Assembly: GCF_013364155.1 (NCBI RefSeq)
Contig: NZ_CP054916.1
Location: 248,001-312,000, forward strand
From: Streptomyces sp. NA02950
GTDB lineage: Bacteria > Actinomycetota > Actinomycetes > Streptomycetales > Streptomycetaceae
DNA: 64,000 nucleotides
Direction: 5' to 3'
The position numbers and the translations under genes were made by a program. Positions 1-8,864 of this stretch are shown piece by piece; the stretch's first letter is position 1; every line of letters begins with the position of its first letter. The notes below the pieces were generated by a model, which saw only the letters and a program-made list of their open reading frames with translations, made no database searches and was not told the origin of the DNA.

Positions 1-30
1 CGTAGCGGGTCGCGGTGCCGCGACACTGCT

Positions 31-438
31 TCAGGCGGCTGGTTGGGTAGGCCGCGCGACGAGGTGCCTGCCATGTGCAGGCCCTTTCCGCGCGGCCCCC
101 TCCGAACCCGCGGAGAGGCCACGCTGGTCCGCCGGGACCGGGATCACCGTCCGGATGCCGCGCTTGCGCAGATGGTCGCGGATCGCGCGGGACGAATAGG
201 CCTTGTCCGCCAAAACCACGTCCCGTCTGGTGCGCGGACGACCACGTCGTCGGGGAACGCGCAGGTGGGCTATGACGTCGGTGAAGACCGGTGGATCACC
301 GGCCTGTCCGGCGGTGAGCACGAACGCGAGAGGGCGGCAGCGGCCGTCCGCAGCGAGGTGGATCTTCGTGGTCAGCCCGTCCCGGGACCGGCCGGTAGCA
401 TGGTCAGCCGGTTCGCCGTCCAACCGGGACACCACCAA
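31..438 (-). pseudogene. IS5-like transposase fragment
   Basis: The translation carries the core of an IS5-family DDE transposase: GRSRDGLTTKIHLAADGR, then PLAFVLTAGQAGD, and VVLADKAYSS holding a catalytic Asp. After the segment VIPVPADQ the reading frame leaves the family and ends in unrelated residues, so the C-terminal catalytic Glu region (normally NxxERxxxRLKQWR) is missing. The N-terminal domain is missing too. It is a remnant, not an active element. I saw no terminal inverted repeats. It abuts a second, unrelated transposase remnant on the other strand, which suggests nested insertions. Confidence 0.7.
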
Positions 439-847
439 CTACTGATCCGCCGTAATCGCCGCACCGGTGAACTCGCCTTCTACCGCTGCTACTCACCACG
501 CCCGGCGCCCCTGGCCACACTGGTGCGGGTCGCGGGCAGCCGATGGCGGGTGGAGGAAACCCTCCAGTCCGGAAAGGGGCTGGCCGGACTGGACGAACAC
601 CAGGTCAGACGGTGGAACCCCTGGCGCCGATGAGTCACCCTCGAAAAACATGCTCGCGCACGCTTTCCTCGCCGTCACCGCGGCACACGAAAACGCCCAC
701 CGGCCGGCTCCCGACCAACTGATCCCGCTGACCTGCAACGAGATTCAGCACCTGTTCACCAGCCTGGCCGTATTTATACATGCGGCGAATGAAGTGGCCT
801 CGGCTCAGACACGGGCACCGGAGGAGATTCCGTCATTAGCCCTGTGA
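436..847 (+). pseudogene. Transposase C-terminal remnant (IS701/IS4-like)
   Basis: From about 436 the + strand encodes LLIRRNRRTGELAFYRCYS, then SRWRVEETLQSGKGLAGLDE and HQVRRW, which resembles the C-terminal third of actinobacterial IS701/IS4-type transposases. At about 631-633 a TGA stands where the family has Trp (RW-VTL). A small insertion then shifts the frame, and the homology continues in another frame as MLAHAFLAVTAAHE and LIPLTCNEIQHLF up to 847. Nonsense plus frameshift make it a pseudogene. The exact IS family is a judgement from memory. Confidence 0.6.
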
Positions 848-1103
848 GGACTCGTCCAGGGTTACAGTCCCAGGTCTCGGCTGCCTGACGACGGTTTCCT
901 CATCCGCATCTCGGCTCTGCCTCGCCTGCAACGCCACTCCGCACCAGCCCCGAGCGCCCGACCCACCACCGTGTTGCTCACCGACGAGGCTCGTGTTGTC
1001 CCAGGCCAGGAGTCAGCCTGCTCCCGGGGACGGGGCCGGCCGGTTCCAAGGATCCGGATGTCGTTGCGGACGGCTTGAGGTTCGCTGCTTGGCAGCGCCC
1101 AGG

Positions 1104-1373
1104 TCAGTCCCACAGGGAGATCGCCAGGAGCAGGGCGGCGACCGGGATCAGCAGCCACGGCTCGGCCAGGACCATGAGCCCGGTGAAGATCAGGGCGAAG
1201 TACGCCAGTGCCTTGGCTGCGCGCCACTGGGCCTTGTTCTTCTTCGTGTCCTTGTTCTTCTTGGAGTCCTCGCCCTTCTTGGAGTCCTTGTCGTGAGGCG
1301 CCGCTGTGCCAGGGGCCGCCTCGAGTATGCCTGTCGCGGTTGCGGTTGCGGGGTTCCTGTCGTTGTTCGTCAT
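1104..1373 (-). CDS. Small lysine-rich membrane protein
   Basis: An 89-residue protein. The N-terminal half is polar with three DSKKGED/DSKKNKD/DTKKNK-type repeats. The C-terminal half has two hydrophobic stretches (ALAYFALIFTGLMVLA and LLIPVAALLLAISLWD), so a small two-helix membrane protein with a charged cytoplasmic tail is likely. Similar small proteins are common in Streptomyces, but I know of no function. The ribosome-binding site is weak. The amino-acid composition looks like real protein rather than antisense noise, which is the main reason for calling it. Confidence 0.5.
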   Translation of the reverse strand: MTNNDRNPATATATGILEAAPGTAAPHDKDSKKGEDSKKNKDTKKNKAQWRAAKALAYFALIFTGLMVLAEPWLLIPVAALLLAISLWD

Positions 1374-1480
1374 GGCATTCAGCCTCGTCGTGGGAGCACC
1401 GCCCTCGCGTCGGCGAAGCCCGCCTATCTAGGTGATGACCACCGACGCGTACGTAGTGCCGGCACGGTGAACGTTGGCCC

Positions 1481-1855
1481 ATGAACATGGTGATGGATCG
1501 ATCGGAGATCGTTTTGTGGGTGCGGCATGCGAACGGCCGGTGGTCGGCCAGGACGGTCTGGGTGGTGGTGCTCGACGGGGAGGCGTATGTCCGCTCTGCT
1601 TTCGGACGGCGCAGTGCCTGGAACCGCCGGGCACTGCGGCACGCGGACACGGAGGTGGAGGTGGCCGGGGTCCGGCTGTCCGTCATCCTCCAGCCGGTGG
1701 ACGACCCCGAGTTCGTCCAGCGCGTCTCCGGTGCCTACCGGGCCAAGTACGGGCTGAGCTGGCCCGGCCCCGTGGAGTCGATGAACGGGCACGAGGCCGC
1801 GGCGACCACCATGCGGCTAACGAATGTCGGGCAGGTCTCGCAGTTGCCTGCGTGA
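1481..1855 (+). CDS. DUF2255 family protein
   Basis: A 124-residue protein of unknown function that matches DUF2255 in layout: WVVVLDGEAYVRSAFGRRSA followed by WNRRALRHADTEVEV, a segment beginning DDPEF, AYRAKYG, and a C-terminal AAATTMRLT. Several ATGs lie close together at the N terminus (residues 1, 3 and 5), so the exact start is uncertain. Its 3' end overlaps the 3' end of the convergent LAL regulator by about 39 bases. Confidence 0.65.
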   Translation: MNMVMDRSEIVLWVRHANGRWSARTVWVVVLDGEAYVRSAFGRRSAWNRRALRHADTEVEVAGVRLSVILQPVDDPEFVQRVSGAYRAKYGLSWPGPVESMNGHEAAATTMRLTNVGQVSQLPA

Positions 1856-4480
1856 GGTGAGCCCGAGCTTGCGGAAGATGTTGCGCAGGTGCGCGTCGAC
1901 CGTCCGCGGGCTGAGGAACAGCTTCGCCGCCACCTCCTTGGAGGTGGCGCCGTCGGCGACCAGGCGTGCGATGTGCACCTCCTGCATCGTCAGCTGGTCC
2001 GATGCCTTCGACGTGCGGCTGCGGGCCTGCTCGCCCGTGGCGCGCAACTCGCCGGCGGCGCGCTCGGCGAACGCCTCCAGACCGAGGTCGGACAGCGGCT
2101 CGTGCGCCGCCCGCAGCGCGGACCGGGCGTCACGCCGTCGGCCCTGCCGGCGCAGCCACTCCCCGTACAGCAGATGCGCCCGCGCGCGGTAGACGACCAG
2201 TGCGCTGTCCTCGAGCAGTCCGATCGCCTCCTGGTAGGCGGACTCGTCCTCGGTAACCAGGGCCCGCGCACAGGCCTCGACGCCACGGCCCCACGCCTGC
2301 CGGCTCCCCAGTGTGCGCTCTTGGAGGGACGCGAGGGCCGCGGTGGCGACCTCGGTCTCGCCGCACCGCATGGCCGCCTCGACCAGTTCGGGCAGGGCAA
2401 GCCCTGCCGTGCCGACGGCGCCGTACTCGACCGCCTGCTTCGCCGCCTTCAGCGCGGCCGGATAGTCGGCCAGGCCGTTGCTGAGCACGGCTGCCGCCCA
2501 CTGCACGCTGAGGCTCATCCGGTGATCCACCGACGCGAACAGTTCGACGGCATCGTCGCGCCGCCCGCGCATCGCGGCCAAGTGGAGGCGGGGGTAGACC
2601 AGCGGTGCCGCGCCGGTGGCGTCGGCGATCGCCTCCTCTTCGGAGATCAGCTCCATCGCGGCGCCGAAGTCGCCCCTGTGCACGGTCGCGGCGGCCTGCA
2701 TGGCCAGCCCGATGGGCAGCGCGTGGAAGGAGCCCGACTCGCGGCCTGCGGCGACGGCACGGGTGGCGATGGCGTGCATGGCGTCGAAGTTCCACAGCTC
2801 GGTGGCCACCATGAAGCCCAGCGACGGCCGCCTGGCCCACACCCGGTCGTCGGCGTCGCCGACGACCGGCCCGAGGATCTCCCCCGCCGCCGGATGCCCG
2901 TCGCCGACCAGGCTGATCAGGCCGGTCAGGACCGTCGCCACGCCGGATACCGGATCCCCCGACGGCGGGGCCTTCCTGACGGCCTCCACCACCTGGTCGA
3001 GGCCGCCGAGCAGAAGGCCCATCTCGAGGGCGTCCAGATAGCACTCCCGCGACCAGGCGGGGTCGGTGGCGGCCAGCCGGGTGGCGGCACGCAGGAGGTA
3101 CTCCGTGGGGCCTTCGTCCCCCCGGCGGCGGACGAACGACAGCCTGCCGCGGAGCAGATCGGCCCTGGCGGCCTGGCCCGGATCGTCGGTCGCCACGGTG
3201 GTGAGCAGGTCGGCCGCCGTGTCGAAGTCGCCCACCGAGAGTTTGGCCTGCACCGCGGCCAGGACCCGCTCGGCGCGTCGCACCGGGCTGATCGTGAGCG
3301 CGGCCGAGCGTTCGAGGAAGGCCGCCGCCGCGGCGACACCGCCACGTTCCCGGGCGCGGGTGGCGGAGGCTTCGAGCTCGGCGGCGACCTGCTCGTCCGG
3401 GCCCGCGCTGGCCTGGGCGCGATGCCAGGCCCGCCGGTCGGGGTCGGCGACCGGGTCGGTCACCGCGGCCAGCGCCTCGTGCGCCCTGCGCCGCTCCTCC
3501 GGCGCCGCGGCGCGGTAGGCGGCCGAGCGGGCGAGGGGGTGGCTGAACCGGATCCGGGTGCCGAACTCGACCAGCGGGACGGATTCCGCAGCGGCAGCCG
3601 CGTCGATGCCCAGGAGTTCGGCCGCACGCCACAGCAGGCCGGGGTCGCCGATCGGGTCGGCGGCGGCGACGGTCACCAGCAGCCGGGCCGTCGGCGGCAG
3701 GAGTTCCAGCCGGGCCCGGAAGCTCTGCTCGATCACCCCGGGCACCGAGTCGGGCTGGGCGAATCCGCCCGCCATCCCGGCGAGTCCGGCTGTCCTGGGA
3801 AGCTCCACCAGCGCGAGGGGGTTGCCGCGCGCCTCGGCCAGGATGCGGTCGCGCACCCGCTCGTCCAACGGGGCGCGGATCGCCGCGGTCAGCAGCGCGT
3901 GGGCATCCGATTCGCCAAGTCCCTGAAGCGCATGGCCGGGCAGTTCGTCCAGCTCGTGCAGATGGCTCGGCTCACGCACCGCGAAGACGAGGGCGATCGA
4001 CTCGGCCGAGACCCGGCGGGCCACGAAGGCCAGCGCCTTGGCCGACGCCTGGTCCAGCCACTGTGCGTCGTCGACGACGCACAGGAGCGGGCGCTCCCGC
4101 ACGGTCTCCGCCAGGATGCCCAGCGACGCGACGCCGACCAGGAACGGATCGGGTGTGCCGGTGTCGAGGCCGAAAGCGATCTCCAGCGCCTTGCGGTGCG
4201 GCGCGGGCAACGCCATCAGCCGGCCGGTGACCGGCGCGAGCAACTGGTGCAGCGCGGCGAACGGCAGCTCCATCTCGAACTCCGCGCCGGACGCCCGCAT
4301 GACGAGGAAACCGGTCGCGGCCCCGTCCAGATGCCGCAGCAGCGCGCTCTTGCCGATACCCGGCTCACCGCGCAGGACCAGGGCGCCGCCCCGGCCCTCC
4401 CGTGCCGCTCGGAGCAGGGCGTCGAGCCGACGTATCTCGTCCTGACGACCGATCAGCACATCCGTGTATGTCTCGGGCAT
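1817..4480 (-). CDS. LAL-type LuxR transcriptional regulator
   Basis: An 887-residue regulator of the LAL (large ATP-binding LuxR) family. The N-terminal AAA-type ATPase has a Walker A motif (GEPGIGKSALL, residues about 39-49) and a Walker B-like LCVVDDAQWLD. The middle is a long helical, TPR-like sensor region. The last about 65 residues are a LuxR helix-turn-helix (LTMQEVHIARLVADG, then SKEVAAKLFLSPRTVDAHL and FRKLGL). It is divergent from the MFS/carotenoid oxygenase pair with about 130 bp between, so it probably regulates that pair. It is too far from the peptide cluster to be assigned to it with confidence. Confidence 0.9.
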   Translation of the reverse strand: MPETYTDVLIGRQDEIRRLDALLRAAREGRGGALVLRGEPGIGKSALLRHLDGAATGFLVMRASGAEFEMELPFAALHQLLAPVTGRLMALPAPHRKALEIAFGLDTGTPDPFLVGVASLGILAETVRERPLLCVVDDAQWLDQASAKALAFVARRVSAESIALVFAVREPSHLHELDELPGHALQGLGESDAHALLTAAIRAPLDERVRDRILAEARGNPLALVELPRTAGLAGMAGGFAQPDSVPGVIEQSFRARLELLPPTARLLVTVAAADPIGDPGLLWRAAELLGIDAAAAAESVPLVEFGTRIRFSHPLARSAAYRAAAPEERRRAHEALAAVTDPVADPDRRAWHRAQASAGPDEQVAAELEASATRARERGGVAAAAAFLERSAALTISPVRRAERVLAAVQAKLSVGDFDTAADLLTTVATDDPGQAARADLLRGRLSFVRRRGDEGPTEYLLRAATRLAATDPAWSRECYLDALEMGLLLGGLDQVVEAVRKAPPSGDPVSGVATVLTGLISLVGDGHPAAGEILGPVVGDADDRVWARRPSLGFMVATELWNFDAMHAIATRAVAAGRESGSFHALPIGLAMQAAATVHRGDFGAAMELISEEEAIADATGAAPLVYPRLHLAAMRGRRDDAVELFASVDHRMSLSVQWAAAVLSNGLADYPAALKAAKQAVEYGAVGTAGLALPELVEAAMRCGETEVATAALASLQERTLGSRQAWGRGVEACARALVTEDESAYQEAIGLLEDSALVVYRARAHLLYGEWLRRQGRRRDARSALRAAHEPLSDLGLEAFAERAAGELRATGEQARSRTSKASDQLTMQEVHIARLVADGATSKEVAAKLFLSPRTVDAHLRNIFRKLGLTSRRQLRDLPDIR

Positions 4481-4579
4481 GTCCGAAACCTATGCGGTCG
4501 TGCCCCGCAGGGGAATCCGGGAAAGACCCAGTCCAAGGGACTCCCGCGGGCGCCGTATAGGCGATGGCTACCGACGCGA

Positions 4580-4597
4580 GCAGCGGACGTCCGCTGC
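4580..4597. promoter_or_regulatory. 18-bp perfect palindrome, candidate operator
   Basis: GCAGCGGACGTCCGCTGC is an 18-bp perfect palindrome in the LAL-MFS divergent intergenic region, ending 12 bases before the MFS ATG. It could be a dimeric repressor/activator site or an mRNA hairpin covering the weak ribosome-binding region. The symmetry is visible; the function is inferred. Confidence 0.45.
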
Positions 4598-4609
4598 GAG
4601 TGTCGAGCC

Positions 4610-5890
4610 ATGACCCGCACCGCACCGCAACGGACCACCACCGGCTGGATACCGCTGGCGGTTCTGGCCACGGCCCAGTTCCTGGTCGTGCTGAGCACGT
4701 CGATCGTGAACGTCGCACTGCCCCGGATCCGGGCCGGGCTCGATCTGTCGGACACCGGCCAGGCGTGGACGGTCAACGCCTACGTACTGGTCTTCGGCGC
4801 GCTGCTGCTGCCGGGCGGGCGCGCGGGCGACGTATACGGCCTGCGTCGCGTGTTTCTGCTCGGCATCGGCCTGTTCGCCCTCTCCTCCCTGGGCGCGGCA
4901 CTGGCGCCCACCGCGATCGTGCTGATCACCGGCAGGGCGGTGCAGGGAATCGGCGCCGCGCTGCTGGCGCCCACGGCGCTGGCCCTGGTGCTGACGCTCT
5001 ATCCCGACAGGGAGCGGCGTGGCACCGCGCTCGGCGTGTGGGGCGCGGTCTCCGGTGCCGGCGGGGCGGCGGGTGTGCTGCTGAGCGGGCTGCTCACCAG
5101 CCTGTACAGCTGGCGTGCGGTGTTCGTCGTGATGGTGCCCCTCGCCCTGGCCGTCCTGGTGGCCACCCGGCTGCTGGTCGGGGCCGACCGGCCACGCGGC
5201 GGAAGCCTGGACGCGCCGGGCGCGGTGACGGTGACGGCGGGGCTGGTCGCGCTCACCTACGGCCTGTCAGGCCCCTGGCCGCTCGCCGTACTCGGTCTGG
5301 CGCTGCTCGGCCTGTTCGCGGTGCTCCAGCGCCGCGCCGCCGACCCGCTGCTGCCGGCGCGCATGAGCGTGGTGGCGGTGCCCAACGTGCTGATGGCCCT
5401 GCTGGGCGCGGTCTGGCTCGGCCTGTTCTACTTCCTGTCGCTCTACCAGCAGCGCACCCTCGGGTACTCGCCCCTGGAGGCCGGGCTGACCCAGCTTCCC
5501 CTGGCCCTCATGATCACCCTCTCGTCCTGGGTCGCCGGCAAGGTCTCCGGCCGCCAGGTGCTCCCCGTGGGCCTGCTGGTCCTCGCGGCCGGACTGGCCT
5601 GGCTGTCCCGAACCCCGGCCGACGGCACCTTTCCGGTGGACCTGCTCGGCCCGACGCTCCTCATCGGCATCGGGCTGGGGGTGGCCTTCGTCCGGCTCAC
5701 CGCGATGTCCTCCACAGGCGTCCCGGCCGCCGACAACGGCCTGGCCGGCGGGCTGGTCAACGCCACCCGGCAGATCGGCGGAGCCATCGGCCTGTCCTTC
5801 CTGACCCTGCTCCCCTCCTTCGGCGCGGCCTTCCTGGCCTGCGCCGCCCTGACCCTGCTCATCTCGGCTCTCTCGACGCGAAAGGCATGA
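4610..5890 (+). CDS. MFS drug/metabolite exporter
   Basis: A 426-residue major facilitator protein of the DHA2-like drug:H+ antiporter type. It has many hydrophobic helices. Motif A is seen as GRAGDVYGLRRVF (expected GxLaDrxGrkxxl) after the second helix, and a motif-C-like GAVSGAGGAAG after GTALGVW. The N terminus has FLVVLSTSIVNVALPRI, typical of the family. The ATG was chosen because it starts just before the first helix; the longer open frame upstream has no protein-like content. Its TGA overlaps the ATG of the carotenoid oxygenase (ATGA), so the two are translationally coupled. The exported compound is unknown; an apocarotenoid is one possibility from context. Confidence 0.88.
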   Translation: MTRTAPQRTTTGWIPLAVLATAQFLVVLSTSIVNVALPRIRAGLDLSDTGQAWTVNAYVLVFGALLLPGGRAGDVYGLRRVFLLGIGLFALSSLGAALAPTAIVLITGRAVQGIGAALLAPTALALVLTLYPDRERRGTALGVWGAVSGAGGAAGVLLSGLLTSLYSWRAVFVVMVPLALAVLVATRLLVGADRPRGGSLDAPGAVTVTAGLVALTYGLSGPWPLAVLGLALLGLFAVLQRRAADPLLPARMSVVAVPNVLMALLGAVWLGLFYFLSLYQQRTLGYSPLEAGLTQLPLALMITLSSWVAGKVSGRQVLPVGLLVLAAGLAWLSRTPADGTFPVDLLGPTLLIGIGLGVAFVRLTAMSSTGVPAADNGLAGGLVNATRQIGGAIGLSFLTLLPSFGAAFLACAALTLLISALSTRKA

Positions 5891-7230
5891 CCATGACCCT
5901 GGACAAGCCGTACATCAGCGGCCACTTCACCCCCGTCCCCGACGAGATCACCGGCCGTGAACTGACGGTGCGCGGCACCCTCCCGCCCGAGCTGAACGGC
6001 CGCTACTTCCGCAACGGCCACAACCCCAAGCCGGGCATCACCCCCACCCACTGGTTCCGCGGCGAGGGCATGATCCACGGCGTCCGCCTCACGGGCGGCC
6101 GGGCCGAGTGGTACCGCAACCGCTGGGTGCGCACCCCCTTCCTGGACGGCGTGCCGTTCACCGGAACCGAGCTCGAAGTCAGCGCCGCCGCCACCAACAT
6201 CATCTTCCACGGGGGCCGCTATCTGGCCCTGCAAGAGGCCAATCTGCCCTGGGAGGTCAGCGCCGACCTCGACACGATCGGTGTCCACGACTTCGGCGGC
6301 AAGCTCACCAGCGCGATGACCGCCCACCCCAAAGAGGACCCGGAGACCGGCGAGCTGCACTTCTTCAGCTACAGTCCCTTCCCGCCGCACCTGACCTACT
6401 TCGTGGCCGACGCCTCCGGCGACATCGTCACGTCGGAGGTCGTCGACGGCGCCGGCCCGTCGCTCATGCACGACTTCGCCATCACCCGTGAGCACGTCGT
6501 CTTCATCGACTCGCCGGTGGTCTTCGATCACGCCGAGCAGTCCGGTATCCCCTACCGCTGGCACGACGACGTCCCGCTGCGCATCGGCGTGATGCCGCGC
6601 GCCGGGGGCAAGACCACCTGGTACGAGGTGGCCGAACAGGCAGCGCTGTTGCACGTCGCCAACGCGTACACCGACGCGCGGGGCCGGATCGTCCTCGAAG
6701 CACCGCGCTTCGACCGTTCCGCCTGGGAGAACTCGTGGAAGTGGTGGGTCGGCGCGCCCGGCTACGGCACCAGCCCCGACGCCGGCTCGACCTTCTACCG
6801 GTGGATCATCGACCCGGCCACCGGCAAGGTCACCACCGAGTCCCTCAACGACCTGGCCACCGAGTTCCCGTCGATCAACGACGCCCACACCGGTTCGGCC
6901 TACCGCTACGGCTACGCCATCGCCTTCCCCGGCGCGGGTCTGTCGGGCTACCACACCGTCAAGTTCGACACGCGGACCGGCCAGGAGAAGCTGCTCGCGC
7001 ACGGTGAGGGCCGGATGCCCGGCGAGGCCGTCTTCGCGCCCGCCGAGGACGGGACCGCCGAGGACGACGGCTATCTGCTCACCATCGTCAGCGACCTCGA
7101 GGCCGACGCCTCGGAGCTGCTCGTCCTTGACGCGAGAGACCTGAGCACCGTGGCCGCCGTCGAACTCCCCCGCAGGGTGCCCGCCGGCATCCACGGCCAC
7201 TGGATCCCCGACTCCGAAGTGCCCGCCTGA
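5887..7230 (+). CDS. Carotenoid (apocarotenoid) cleavage oxygenase
   Basis: A 447-residue non-haem iron oxygenase of the carotenoid oxygenase/RPE65 family, which cleaves C=C bonds of carotenoids, apocarotenoids or stilbenes. The four Fe-binding His expected of the family are visible in their motifs: H147 (TAHPK), H195 (LMHDFAIT), H256 (LLHVANAY) and H436 (GIHGHW). The start ATG overlaps the MFS stop as ATGA; a second ATG two codons on is an alternative. The natural substrate cannot be read from the sequence, and no carotenoid synthesis genes lie in the window. Confidence 0.92.
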   Translation: MTMTLDKPYISGHFTPVPDEITGRELTVRGTLPPELNGRYFRNGHNPKPGITPTHWFRGEGMIHGVRLTGGRAEWYRNRWVRTPFLDGVPFTGTELEVSAAATNIIFHGGRYLALQEANLPWEVSADLDTIGVHDFGGKLTSAMTAHPKEDPETGELHFFSYSPFPPHLTYFVADASGDIVTSEVVDGAGPSLMHDFAITREHVVFIDSPVVFDHAEQSGIPYRWHDDVPLRIGVMPRAGGKTTWYEVAEQAALLHVANAYTDARGRIVLEAPRFDRSAWENSWKWWVGAPGYGTSPDAGSTFYRWIIDPATGKVTTESLNDLATEFPSINDAHTGSAYRYGYAIAFPGAGLSGYHTVKFDTRTGQEKLLAHGEGRMPGEAVFAPAEDGTAEDDGYLLTIVSDLEADASELLVLDARDLSTVAAVELPRRVPAGIHGHWIPDSEVPA

Positions 7231-7301
7231 TCCGCCCCAGCCGCCCGGGTCGCCGTTGTCCCCCGCTGCGGCGGCCCGGCCCCCACCACCGAGGAACCGC
7301 C

Positions 7302-7604
7302 ATGACCCACCCCACGACCATCGACGAGCACGCCCCCGTCATCGCCGAACACGCCATCCGGATCGCCGCTCCTCTCGAGCGGATCTGGCAGCCGCACACC
7401 ACGATCGGCTCCTGGCCCGGCCGGCAGTCCGCCGCGGGGCTGGGCCGCGTACCGGCCGGCACGCAGGGCGTCCTCTATCGCTTCCAGGGCTGCCGCGGCG
7501 GCGAGAAACGACGCCGGGGTCCGGGCGTCGGCGTGGGAAGAGGTCGGCTGGTCGGCCGGTGTCCTGCACACCTCCTCGGCTCGTCACCCTCCAGACGACA
7601 TTGA
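7302..7604 (+). pseudogene. Truncated SRPBCC (polyketide cyclase-like) gene
   Basis: The first about 38 residues (HAIRIAAPLERIWQ, then HTTIGSWP) look like the N terminus of an SRPBCC/START-like protein, starting at an ATG after GAGGAACCGCC. After IGSWP the similarity ends and the frame runs into Arg/Gly-rich residues without the expected helix-grip fold. It is read as a 5' gene fragment joined to unrelated DNA. It follows the carotenoid oxygenase by 71 bases, so it may once have been third in that operon. Confidence 0.5.
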
Positions 7605-7607
7605 GTT

Positions 7608-7626
7608 TGTCATCCATCGGATGACA
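7608..7626. promoter_or_regulatory. Inverted repeat TGTCATCC-N3-GGATGACA
   Basis: Two perfect 8-bp arms separated by ATC lie 68 bases upstream of the Hsp20 ATG. Size and symmetry fit a small dimeric repressor (TetR, PadR or MarR type). No matching regulator gene is adjacent. The function is inferred. Confidence 0.4.
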
Positions 7627-7694
7627 TGCTACAACGGTTTCAGTGAGGCGCATTGGCAGCAAGGACCAAACCTGCTCGATGGAGGTGTTTCGCG

Positions 7695-8126
7695 ATGTTG
7701 ATGCGCACTGACCCCTTCCGTGATCTCGACCGGCTGGCTCAGCAACTGATGGGCCCGGGCACCTGGTCGCGGCCGTCCGCGATGGCGATGGACGCCTACC
7801 GCGAGGGCAACGAATACGTGGTGGCCTTCGACCTCCCCGGCGTCAGCGCGGAGGCGATCGACATCGACGTCGAACGGAACATGCTGACCGTCAGGGCCGA
7901 GCGCCGGCCCGTGGCGAAGGCCGACGACGTTAAGGTGGAGCTGTCGGAACGGCCGCTGGGCGTCTTCTCCCGCCAGATCGCGCTGGCCGACCGGCTGGAT
8001 ACCGAGCACATCAAGGCCGACTACGACGCCGGAGTGCTCACCCTGCGCATCCCGATCGCCGAGCCCGCCAAGCCCCGCAAGGTAACCATCGGCGGAGGGT
8101 CCGACCGCAAGGAGATCTCCGGCTGA
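7695..8126 (+). CDS. Hsp20 family small heat-shock protein
   Basis: A 143-residue alpha-crystallin-type chaperone that holds unfolding proteins. The N terminus has MRTDPFRDLDRLAQQL. The alpha-crystallin domain follows, with FDLPGVSAEAIDIDVE and LTVRAERR, then GVFSRQIAL, and ends with AGVLTLRIPI, the conserved GVLTxxxP motif. The ATG at 7695 was chosen because GGAGGT lies 8 bases upstream. A second Hsp20 gene is at 11.1-11.6 kb on the other strand. A strong hairpin follows the stop. Confidence 0.92.
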   Translation: MLMRTDPFRDLDRLAQQLMGPGTWSRPSAMAMDAYREGNEYVVAFDLPGVSAEAIDIDVERNMLTVRAERRPVAKADDVKVELSERPLGVFSRQIALADRLDTEHIKADYDAGVLTLRIPIAEPAKPRKVTIGGGSDRKEISG

Positions 8127-8152
8127 GCCGGGCAACGCAGGCCGACGAGCGG

Positions 8153-8196
8153 CGGAGGACGGGCACCTGATCTCCCCCCCTCTCCCGTCCTCCGCG
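8153..8196 (+). terminator. Hairpin after hsp20
   Basis: Perfect 12-bp arms GCGGAGGACGGG and CCCGTCCTCCGC are separated by a 20-base C/T-rich loop, starting 26 bases after the hsp20 stop. There is no clear T-run, as is common for Streptomyces terminators. Confidence 0.5.
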
Positions 8197-8215
8197 CCCT
8201 TGGGACTCATGAAGG

Positions 8216-8623
8216 GTGGCGGTCGAGGTGACCCTGCGGTGGAAAGCGTTCCTCGACCAGGTGAAGGAACGCGGCGAGTACGACAGCCTGCAGGAAGCAG
8301 AACGCGCGGCCCGTGTGGTGCTCGCCCTGCTGGGCGCACACCTGGTCGGTGAAGTGCGTGCCCAGCTGGCCGCGCATCTGCCGGAAGACTTCGCCCTGAT
8401 CCTCCTCAACCCGCTGCAGAGTGCCGAACCCTTGTCGCCGGAGCGGTTCGTGCGGGCGACGGCGGCCTGGATCGAGGGGGCCACCGATCAGACCGCGGCC
8501 TGGGACGTCAGCGCCGTCCTCAGCACCGCCGCCGACGCAGCCGGCGACGACCTGCTGGAGAAGATCCTGCTCCAGCTCCCCGCCGGCTACGATCTTCTCT
8601 TCGGTCGCCCCCAGCCCACCTGA
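8216..8623 (+). CDS. DUF2267 family protein
   Basis: A 135-residue, mostly helical protein matching DUF2267: RWKAFLDQVKERGEY, then AERAARVVLALLGAHL, GEVRAQLAAHLPEDF and LLQLPAGYDLLFGR. The function of the family is unknown. The start is uncertain (GTG at 8216 or an in-frame GTG at 8228). A broken copy of the same family lies at 11.85 kb beside the second Hsp20 gene, so the Hsp20-DUF2267 pairing occurs twice here. Confidence 0.75.
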   Translation: MAVEVTLRWKAFLDQVKERGEYDSLQEAERAARVVLALLGAHLVGEVRAQLAAHLPEDFALILLNPLQSAEPLSPERFVRATAAWIEGATDQTAAWDVSAVLSTAADAAGDDLLEKILLQLPAGYDLLFGRPQPT

Positions 8624-8864
8624 CCACCCACACCACCGGTGCCCGCACACCCGCAGACGACCTCCAAGCCGCCCGCACCCTCACCGAACGCAACCCCGAC
8701 ACCCAGCCCCTGACCGGCTGGGCCTTCGTTCCCCTCCACCGTCACGGCCCCGGCCGGCCCCCTCAGCCACATAAGCGGGACCCGGACCTACCTGCGCCAA
8801 AGCCCGCTGATGACACATGCACGGGGCGGCAGCGCCGGGTTCGCGCGCCACCGGGTGCCGGCGG

